A DNA stretch of 64,000 bases from positions 124,001-188,000 of the forward strand of contig JAPMXV010000030.1 in the NCBI GenBank assembly GCA_026936335.1, read 5' to 3'. The translations under genes and the position numbers were made by a program. Position 1 is the stretch's first letter. Each line of letters opens with the position of its first letter. This document shows, one piece after another, positions 22,682 through 32,300 of the stretch. The stretch is from Mantamonas sphyraenae. Lineage: Eukaryota > CRuMs > Mantamonadidae. The notes under the pieces are model-generated. The model had not been told where the DNA came from. It ran no database searches and worked only from the letters and a program-made list of their open reading frames with translations.

Positions 22682-24235
22682 ATGGCACGCAGTCGGCGTA
22701 GGGTCATCGCCCCTGAAACACAGTACGAAACACAAGAAGAAACACTGAGTAGCACGTATGATGACGATGTGGAAGACGAGCAGAATTCGTTCGTCGCCGA
22801 GACGCCCGAAAAGACGTCGCCCGTGAGTTCCTGAGAACCCTGAATTTTCGTCTGGAGCAAAACACGCTGACACGTGAGTGTGCAGGTCGCGGGATCGAGA
22901 AAACTGCTGCGGGACATGCTGCGCACATCTTTAGGGGGTGGTGCAGCTGAAACGGGGGGCAAGAACAAGCTCCGTGGTTCGTCGGTGTCGACAGGTGCTG
23001 TGATCGTTGGGGAAGGCGGGCTCGGATCTCTTGGGCTGGAATCGCCCGAGCTGACGAGCACACAGGCTCAAACAGGCATGGATGCTGTGTTTGAAACACC
23101 GCAGAGCATGGAGAGCGGAAGCTCTGGAGGGACGCCTTTGTCAGCGCCCTGGCCAGCGACGCAATCGTCGGCCGTGAAAGATCTGAGCAGCGGATTTTTG
23201 GAGGTGGACACTTCTGCGGCCACTGTGGACGGATTGGACGAGTCGAAGACGGGGATGACACCGGAAAAGAGGTTGAACAGCCCAGTGGCGGTGGACATGG
23301 GCACGGTGGAAGAGTCTGTGCTGCTGGAAACGCCCGAGTCGGATGCAGGCGACGGCGGCGGCTTTGTGGACAACAGCATTTTGAGTGAGGATGACGAAGA
23401 AGGTGAGCGTGGACGTGTTTGCACGGGCGACGGTGACGTGGTGATGGACACAGAGGAGGGCCAAGGACAGCGTGCGGGGCGAAAACGCAAGCACCAAGAT
23501 CGGATGGAGGAGCAGGACGACGACAACGATAGCGTAAGCAGTAGGGCAAGTATGAGCAGCGAGAGCAGTGGAAGGAGTAGTGTGGATGAAGAAGAGGAGG
23601 AGGAAAGGGAGGAAGGAGGCACTCTGCAGGGCGGAGATCGCAAGCGACAGCGATGCAAACGACGCATGGACGAGACAATCCTTCAAACAGGGGCAGGCAT
23701 GGATCTGTCGCCATTGCACACACGCAAACAAAGGCGCATGCTGTGCTTCACGAGGCTGCACACACACGAGAAGGACATGGTGGACCAAGTCGTGGCGGCA
23801 CTGCCGGGATTCCACGGCGTGTGCGCTTCGCCAGATGACATGGACTGTACACACGTTGTGTGTGGTGACGGGCAGCGCACGACAAAGACTCTGTTGGGCA
23901 TCGCGTGTGGACGCGCCATGGTTTCGATGGATTTTGTGTCGGACGCGTTCCGTCGCGGCCAGTGGCCGTTTGGGATGGAGAGCCAGTACGCAGTGGAATC
24001 GTTGGATGCAGGCGCAAGCATGGGTGCCGTGGACAAGACATTGAAGGGCAAACGGTTTGTGCTGGACGTGCATGCGCATCCAATTGGAAGGGCGACTCTG
24101 CACAAGCTGATCACGCTTTGTGGAGGCAATGTGGTCACGCGACGCAGGGGGGGAAAGCAATCAGCGAGGGCGACGATTGTTGTGGACGATGCCAACATTG
24201 GCGAAATGGTGCTCGATCGGATCCAGAGGAAATGA
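22682..24235 (+). CDS. Microcephalin-like tandem BRCT protein
   Basis: Two exons, 22682-22822 and 22886-24235 (GTGAGT...TGTGCAG), 496 residues. The N-terminal two thirds are disordered, acidic and Ser-rich with repeated short ETPE/ETPESD motifs that could be phosphorylation sites. The C-terminus carries a BRCT-type domain (KRRMLCFTRLHTHEKDMVDQ onward, with THVVCGDGQRTTKTLLGIAC, MVSMDFVSDAF and GQWP) and a second, shorter one (GKRFVLDVHAHPIGRATLHK onward, LCGGNVV). The pattern LLGIA, then a Trp-containing helix, resembles the C-terminal BRCT pair of MCPH1, which binds phosphoproteins such as gamma-H2AX. The second repeat is truncated compared with a normal ~90-residue BRCT. Its stop codon overlaps the start of the next gene (ATGA). 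Confidence 0.7.
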
Positions 24236-26803
24236 GCAGCAAAAAGACGCGGAGCAGCCACTCGTCGCTGGCGGACTTTGAGGTGCTGCAGCAACTGGGC
24301 AAGGGAAACTTTGGAGTGGTGAGCAAGGTGCGTCGCAAGGAGGGACAACAAGCTGTACTGCCTGAAAAAGGTGGACATCAAGAACGCGACGCGAGAGGAG
24401 CAGAACGACGCGATCAATGAAGTGAAGATCTTGGCGGCAATGGAACACCCGCACATTGTGCGATACTACGACTCGTTTCTGCAGAGCGACAACCTGTACA
24501 TTGTGATGGAGTTGGCGGAAAGGGGCAATCTGCACCAACGCCTCAAGGTTGGTGCCATGTGATAGCGTTCAGGGATCAGAGTAGGTGTAGCTCACACACA
24601 CAGAGGGGTCTTGGGACAGAAACAACGGGGCAAGCGGCTATCAGAGGACCTGATTTGGAAGTACTTTCTGCAGGTAGCGAGCGCGCTTCATTGTGAGTGT
24701 TGAGGAGAAACGCACGGGCCTTGCAGAGGGGACACAGCAACTGACGACGCACATGGACGTGACGGGAGGGCAGATATGCACTTGAAAAAGATCCTACATC
24801 GGGACATGAAGTCTCTGAACATCTTTCTGGACAAGGACGACAACGTGAAGCTGGGAGATTTTGGCGTGAGCAAACTTTTGGGCACGAAACAGTTTGCCCA
24901 CACGATGGTGGGTACTCCGTACTACTTAAGCCCGGAACTGTGCGAAAACAAGCCGTACAACGAAAAGTCAGACGTTTGGGCGCTGGGGTGCGTTCTGTAC
25001 GAGCTGTGTACGCAGAAACACCCGTTTGACGCGCGCAACCAGGGTGCGCTTGTGCTCAAGATTGTCCGCGGACGCTACCAGCCCATCTCGACGTCGTATA
25101 GCACCGATCTACACAAAGTGGTGAAGGGATGCCTGACGCGAGACCCGTACCTGCGCCCGAGCGTGGAGGAGCTGCTGCGGTCGTCCGCGGCGCTTCGCAA
25201 GGCCCAAGAACTGGACATCGACCTTCCGATGAAGATCAAAAAGAAGCAACAAGGTCCAGAGAAGAGCAGCGCCGTGCAAAATCGCCGCAGTGCATCTGCT
25301 GGGAGCAGCACAAGCAGCAGTGGGGTGGCTGGGAGCAGTAGCTCGAGCAAGACCAGGAGAAGCGGTGTCTCGCAGACAAGGAACAGGGTGAAAGATACGG
25401 GGGCAAGCAATGGGAAGAGCACCAAGCCAGCATACCAACCCATGCGACCGTCGTCGCGGGTTTCCAAGCGGCCTGGGGCGCCTGCAAAGATTACGCCCAG
25501 CAAGGAGGTGCAGCACATCCGTGCGCCTGTGTACCCGCGCAAAGGGACGTCTCCAAGCAGAATGGAAGGAGACAAGCAGGGCAAGCGGACACCCAGCAAA
25601 GGAGCAGGGGCCCCGGTGACTGCGGGTCAGGCGTCGGGCAAAAGCGCCATCGGCCAAGGGAAACGTGGTGGGGCAGGACGTCAGCAAGGGTCAGGGTCAG
25701 CAAAGGCAACACCGGGGCAGATGGTGAAGCCACGACAGACGCCAGCGGCCATGGTGTCGATGAAGCGAGGCAAGTCGTCCAAAGCGGGCCGTGGCCGGAA
25801 GAAGCCGTCGATCCAGGATCTCGATGCAATGGAGCGTGACATGGAGCTTGTGGCCAACCTGCCTGACTTTGGCACCGACAGCGACGAGGAAACGGTGGGA
25901 CAGCAGGAAAAGGACGAAGGAGTTGCGGAGGAAGAGGAGGAGGAAATGGAGGAGGAAGTGGAGGAGGAGGTGGAAGAGGAAGTAGAGGAGGTGAGCGTGG
26001 GAGGTGATGGGGAAGAAGAGGAAGAGGAAGAGGAAGAGGAAGAGGAAGAGGATGAGGAAGAGGGAACCACGAGGACGGAGGGGCAATCTGTGACGTGGAG
26101 GGTGCTGGACGATGGGTACGAACCTGTAGTGGAGTATGCTAGGCCTGGGTTCCGTTATGCAGACGATGAGGAGGATGAAGAGGAGGACGAGGTTGTGTTC
26201 ATCCCGGCGGAAGAGTACGAGGCCGTGTTTGACACAGAGAACATCATCACGACACGGGAAGATTGCGAACAGGATGGCAGACAATCAGGACTTGTGAAGA
26301 GTGGAGTTGGAGCAGGGAGCAGCAGCAGCAGGAACCCGTCGGACCTGCGCAACATCAACCGACTTCTGGACAGGGTGGACACGCTGCAGCGGCAGCTGGA
26401 AGAGACGACCAAAGAGTGCGTGTCGGAAATAGGACAGGAGCTGTTTGATGAGCTGTTTGCATTCTTGCAGGCCAAGTCAGACGAGGGGTTGGAGGAAGCA
26501 GCGGCGGCGGCGGAAGAGGAGGATGCAGGCGTGGAGACCGTGGACCGACTGGACGAGTTTGATGAACAGAACGCATACGACGAGTACAACGAAGATGGAG
26601 AGGAGGAGGATGTGGGAGAGCACAGCTTGCGTGCAAGCGAAGATGCGATGGAGGACGAGATCACCCACTTTGTGTACCGCAAGCTGCCGATTGAAAAGGT
26701 GGAGGTGGTGCACAAGGTCTACCAAGTGATGTTTGTGCAGCAGGAGATCGAAGAGTGCAAAGGCCGCGTGGCGGAGCTGCTGGAAGCGGAAGAAACCGGA
26801 TAG
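24232..26803 (+). CDS. NIMA-related (NEK) protein kinase, N-lobe frame interrupted
   Basis: Exons 24232-24547, 24620-24692 and 24774-26803, ~805 residues if one extra base is ignored. The kinase has the glycine loop LGKGNFGVV, the beta3 lysine in YCLKKVDI, HRD-type HRDMKSLNIF, DFG in LGDFGVSKLL, and the NEK hallmark GTPYYLSPELCENKPYNEKS followed by DVWALGCVLYEL. The tail is basic and Ser-rich, then very acidic (poly-Glu encoded at 25.93-26.07 kb) with short coiled coils. NEKs act in the cell cycle, centrosomes and cilia. In exon 1 the frame starting at the ATG reads KEGQQ where the family pattern needs KEDNKLYC; one extra G in GAGGGAC (24341-24344) explains it. The ATG overlaps the stop of the BRCT gene. 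Confidence 0.85.
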
Positions 26804-26867
26804 TGGGGATCGCCCGATCGCAGGCAATGGAAAACGCGTTGGAGCACAGCGCACACATCCCTCCAAG

Positions 26868-27797
26868 ATGCCGTCTGTAGCGTGGACCCGAGTGGTGGCG
26901 ATTGGTGTGTGTGCAGCCCTGGGGGTCCTTGTGCGAAGCACACTGAAGGGCCTTGTGCAGGAAACGCGAGTGGGCGACAGCACGCGTGTGTTGTTTGACG
27001 ACCTGAATGCAAACGTGCTTGGATCTTGGGTGTTGGGTGCCTTGACGGTGTTGAAGCAGCGCGGACGAGTGCAGGCACTTGTGGCCAGCGCAGTGGGCAC
27101 AGGCTTTTGCGGCTCGTTGACAACGTTGTCTGCGTGGATCCAGCACACAGCAGCGGTGCTTGTGACAGGCGACGTGATGGCGGCTTGGATTAACGTCATG
27201 GTGGGCATGCTTGGCTGTGTGGCAGCCTTCCGCATGGGCATGCACTCGGCCACACTGTGGCTGGGCGAAGAGCAGCCCGAACTCGCGGACGTAAGGCTCT
27301 CCCAGGAGGGCCATGTCAAGGATCGGGCACCGGAAGGGCGCTTAAAGTGGATTCTAGCTGCTGTGGCCACTGTTGCGCTGACAGGGATCATGTTTGCATT
27401 TGGCAGCACGCAGCTGCAGGCATTTTCGCTGCTGTGTGCGCCGTTTGGAGCCTGGGTCCGCTGGAAGGTGGGGGAGATGCTGAACAAGGACCAGCAAATG
27501 CCCATGGGCACTCTGGTTGTCAATGTGGCCGGCACTGTGATGCTTGCGGTGTTGTCTGTGGCATATGTGCCGAGCAGCGGCAAGATGTGGGCTGCGCGAA
27601 CACCCGGGTCGCTGGATGCCTTTGTGCTGGGTGTTGGCGTGGGCTTCTGCGGTGCAGTGACAACAGTGAGCAGCTTTGTGGGAGAAGTGGTGGTGAAATT
27701 GCAAGACATGGCACTGGCTGGAAGGTATGTGGCGATCACTCTGGCGACGACGCTGAGCACAGCCGCTCTGGTGAATGGACTGGCAGCATCTGCGTGA
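26868..27797 (+). CDS. FEX: FEX-type fluoride export channel
   Basis: A single exon of 309 residues built from two homologous halves, each like one bacterial CrcB/Fluc subunit. Half one contains the pore Asn region FDDLNANVLGSWVLGAL and GFCGSLTTLSAW; half two contains TLVVNVAGTVMLAVL and GFCGAVTTVSSF. About eight to nine hydrophobic helices are visible with a charged linker (residues ~135-155) between the halves. Eukaryotic FEX proteins are fused Fluc dimers in the plasma membrane that let F- leave the cell and so give fluoride resistance. The ATG at 26868 is the first in frame and lies 64 bp after the NEK stop. Both halves keep the Asn and the GFCG(S/A)xTT motif, so the channel should be functional. 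Confidence 0.93.
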   Translation: MPSVAWTRVVAIGVCAALGVLVRSTLKGLVQETRVGDSTRVLFDDLNANVLGSWVLGALTVLKQRGRVQALVASAVGTGFCGSLTTLSAWIQHTAAVLVTGDVMAAWINVMVGMLGCVAAFRMGMHSATLWLGEEQPELADVRLSQEGHVKDRAPEGRLKWILAAVATVALTGIMFAFGSTQLQAFSLLCAPFGAWVRWKVGEMLNKDQQMPMGTLVVNVAGTVMLAVLSVAYVPSSGKMWAARTPGSLDAFVLGVGVGFCGAVTTVSSFVGEVVVKLQDMALAGRYVAITLATTLSTAALVNGLAASA

Positions 27798-27847
27798 CGG
27801 GCAACAGCTCCAGTGCTGGACCACAGTTTGTTGCTTCATTGGTGCTG

Positions 27848-28576
<729 letters not shown>

Positions 28577-28835
28577 TTGGTTGCAATTGAGCGTGAACGT
28601 GGCTCCACCCTTGAGAACAACGCCCAGAAACACATAGAATGTTCACCAAGACATGATTTCGCTCTTCTGCGGGTTCTTACGGTTCGATCATGCGTAAGTG
28701 CACCATGTTGAACAAGCTCGCTGTGTTTGCAGAACGATTCCTCGCAAGAGCCGCGAGGACCCTGGGACACTGAAATGAATGTTGTCAACGCCACCCTACA
28801 CGTTGGAATGAGAATGTACGAGTGACTGCTGGACT

Positions 28836-29195
28836 ATGCGCCGTGGTCGCCAAAACAACATGCGCTTCCGTTGGTTCTTCTTCATGTTGGTTCTCTTGCT
28901 GCTGTGTGATGAGGGCGGCAAGAGGGGTCGAGAAGATGAAGACACACGGGATGAGGTATCTCATTCACCGCGTAGCGTGGAGGCTCGGGAAAATAGACGT
29001 GAACGAAGGAGCAGGCAAACGTTGGAGTGGCGACAGCAGAAACGGCAACGTGTACAGAACCAAGAGACACATTCCAGGGGAGGTCGCGCATCCCGTGCAT
29101 CCCGCAGCGCATCCCGAGGCCGTCGAGGCCGTGCATCTCGTTCAACGTCTTCAGCTTCCTCCTCGAGCAGCAGTGGCAGTGAGCGAGTACGTTGA
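28836..29195 (+). CDS. Possible short ORF or 5' exon of the Fanzor gene
   Basis: This 119-codon frame begins MRRGRQNNMRFRWFFFMLVL, with a hydrophobic stretch like a signal anchor, then turns into Arg/Glu-rich and finally RS-rich low complexity. It could be an independent small protein or an exon spliced to the Fanzor ORF: a GTGAGC donor at 29179 and an acceptor CAG ending at 29292 would give matching phases (1 to 2) and join to SKGKDPMDTD. No homology is visible, so coding status is uncertain. Confidence 0.25.
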   Translation: MRRGRQNNMRFRWFFFMLVLLLLCDEGGKRGREDEDTRDEVSHSPRSVEARENRRERRSRQTLEWRQQKRQRVQNQETHSRGGRASRASRSASRGRRGRASRSTSSASSSSSSGSERVR

Positions 29196-29252
29196 ATTCC
29201 GCCTCACTCAATTCCGTTTGCTGCGGCTCACACACGTGTGGGACCCCTCACG

Positions 29253-29272
29253 ACACACACACACACACACAC
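29253..29272. repeat. (CA)n microsatellite
   Basis: A run of alternating AC directly 5' of the Fanzor coding region. Similar CA/TG runs occur in introns throughout the window. Confidence 0.9.
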
Positions 29273-29312
29273 TCGTCAGCAAACTGAGGCAGACAGCAAA
29301 GGCAAAGACCCC

Positions 29313-32300
29313 ATGGATACCGATATCGAGGTCGAGCCGGAGTCAGAATGGGTTTCCTCCTCGTGGCACACCGTCAAACCTAGAAGGCCCACCAGGCAAC
29401 GGAGCAAACACCGCTTTGTACGCACGACCTTTCTCGACGACATTCGAACAGATCAAGCACGGCAGATGTACACGGCGCTCAAAACTGGCGAAAGCACGCC
29501 AAAGCAGAAAAAGCAGCCCAAACGGTGGGCGCAGGCGAGAGTGCAGTACCCCGAGCAGACGGAGTTTCTGCATCACATCAGTACCACAAAATGCCAAGCC
29601 AGCCCCACGTTGCTGAGACGCGCCAAGGAAGCACGCAAGCGGTTCACGACCCAAGTTTGGCCTTTTCTCAAGCAAACACGCCGCTCACGCTCGCGGCGAA
29701 ACGATGACCTGTGCTGGCTCAGCATCAGCCACTTGCTGAAGGCATCTCTCATTCACGGTGGCCGCGTCTACGCAATGTCTGAGTATGCGCTGTGCATTGA
29801 AGTAGCCCGCAAGGGCGACGCGTGTGAGTGCACACTTGCTGCGGCGAGGCTCTCTGCCAAAGAGGTGGCGAGGTACGTGGGGAAGCACTTTGGCCGAACA
29901 TACAGCGCTCGTATGATAGGCCGAACAAGCGATTCCTGTCCTTCCTTTCACGTCAAGCCGGGACACGCCAACGCCTCTGTCGCCAGCGAAGCATCAACGG
30001 CGAAGCGTGCCAAGCCTTACGGTCAAGCTGGTGCTCGCGTGCCTCTTCCTGCACCGAAACCAGCAACATTGGGGGACTACAACGCCGTTGTGCTGACCAA
30101 CGCCGGCAATGCTCTCGATCGGCAGCTGGACGTGAACTCCAGTGGCGATGACATCGTAGAGGCGCTTGCTCGCATGTCAACCGAGGGTATGACCACGTAC
30201 GTCCCACTGGAGTGTACCAACCCGCCTGAGGGCCGTCCTGTGAGGACGTGGAGCTTTGTCTCAGCCGCGTTCGCAGAAACGGCCACCCTGGCTAAACTTG
30301 TCCGGTCCGTGCGTCCGCTTGTCCAGCGCTTTGCCGACGACATTGAAGTTGCTGGGTTCGACCACTTCATACTCGGCGGCGTGGAGGATGGCAGCGCCAA
30401 GGAAGGCAGCGTCGAGGAGGCGGGGATGGATTTGGTTGTGGCGGCCATTCAAGCGATCCCTGCATCATTCCGGCAGGAGCTGGACGCGCACGTACACACG
30501 TACACCAAAAAACACCGGCTGCGTGGGCTGTACGAGACCCTGAGGAGTGCGGACAACGACCGCGTTTCAATCAGCGACGACGGGAACGTTTGGGTGGACC
30601 AGCGCCTCTGCGTGTGGGCAACAGACGATGCAAACCTGTGCGCCATTCAGCACGCCGCAGATGCACTCGTGGTGGGTGCAGACGCTTGTGCACTCATGGC
30701 GAGAGGCGTCCGGTGCGGCTGGTGCCGGCAGGACAACTGGAACGAGTACCTTGCTGGCAACACAGTCGATCTGAGAGCTGTGCACGTGGGCAACGACAGC
30801 ACAAACGCACGCTTCTTCACGTATGCGCTTTTGGGTGGAACCTGTGCGGGCGCCATTGTACAGCGTGCTCCCGTTGGCCTTCTCCAGTACCATCACGAAC
30901 GCATCTGCGACTGTGTACAGCGCGTTGCCGAACAACAACAGAAGTGGTGTGTACAGAACGCTGTGGACCAAATCATTCATTCCAACGTGCAGGCTTCCAC
31001 GCTTGAACCGACAGCGCCTGCTTGTGGACGCGCGTCAGATGATCAAATCAAGGATGCCAGGAGCGGCATGGTGGAACAGGTGACCTTGCTGGCCGAGACG
31101 CTGGGGGTACAAATCGATGACGAACGGGAAAACGACGTCACCATGGACGAGGATGCGTTCGCCAAGGCATACAGGGTCTGGAAGGCCGACGCCAGCGCAG
31201 ATGACGAAGATGTGCAAACCGTGGAGGTGGACCAGGTCGCTGACGACGCAGTGGAGTCGGGTATGGAGACAGAGGACCTTGAGAATGGTGTCCAGGATGT
31301 CCAGGATGAAGAGGCGTTTGTAAAGGCCTGGGAGGCCGACGGAAGAGCCGGGGCGGAAGAAGAAGACTTGGAAAACGAAGTGGAGTCGGATGAGATGCAG
31401 ACAGAGGACATGCAAGAGGCACATGCAATGCCCAGCACACGTGAGGACACATATGCCACCTCCAGCGCCCACAGCGCCGGCGAGCTGCGTCCGGCAATGA
31501 GCGACGATTCGGGCGGTCTGCGTCTCGCGTTGGCATCCGTTCGCCCGGCCATGCGAACAAGGACCAGTACGCAGCTCAAGTATGTCATGCGCCAACTGTG
31601 TGCGGATTACTCTTTGGCGTCGTCCGTGGACAAGTTGATGGAGCTGGCGAGGAACACGCGGGTGCCGGAGCACAAACCAAACCAAACGGCACCTGCACCT
31701 CCCCCGGGCCCATCAATAGCGCTCAGGGACGGTGTGGTGAACGCCAGGACATACACCATTCGTGTCGACAGCGACGATGGTAGGATGTCGGACATCGTCG
31801 ATGCGTTTGCAGCTCAAGGACGGCTTCAGCTGGGTGCTCAAGAGCGTGCCTCGCTCGACCACGCGATTGAACGGCAGACTGAGCTGCAGGAGGAGATTGA
31901 AAAGGCAAAGAAGAAGGCAAAAAGGTACGACAACATGCAGCAGTTCGAGCAGGCAGTGGAACAGAAGCGAGAGGAGCTGCTCGCGGATGTCGAGGCGGGA
32001 AGACTTGATTCATGCAGCAACAGCGACGAGGTGGAGACACTGTGTGACTCGATGTTGGCCAAGGGCACCTACTTGAAGGGCCGTTTGGCCAAACTGCTCT
32101 GTGGCAAGGATGTCTGCTACGTACAGGAGTCAAGCAAAGAGGACAATGAGGATGAGATTGACGAGGCGCGCACAGCTGAGCGTGAATCGTTCTACAAGCT
32201 TGGACGGAAGGTTGCAGCACTGCTAAACGACAGCCGCCCGACCGAGGAACAGGCGTTGTCTGGTGTGTACGGCATGCATGACGGCCGTGGACAGGGAGGC

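Larger units (their letters stand above)
28577..29312. other. Long intergenic interval upstream of the Fanzor ORF
   Basis: At ~736 bp this is the longest stretch in the window without a confident gene; most other gaps are under 170 bp. It must hold the E2 promoter (minus strand, near 28577) and the Fanzor promoter or 5'UTR. It contains one possible short ORF (28836-29195), imperfect tandem copies of a GCATCCCG unit around 29085-29150, and a perfect (CA)10 run at 29253-29272 followed by CGTCAG, which looks like an intron 3' end by comparison with other introns here. I found no terminal inverted repeat matching the downstream palindrome. Confidence 0.5.

Noticed and set aside
29238-29312. GTG at 29238 as the Fanzor start
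   Set aside because: Non-ATG starts are rare in nuclear genes, and the 25 extra codons are mostly translation of a CA repeat. The first in-frame ATG (29313) is preferred.
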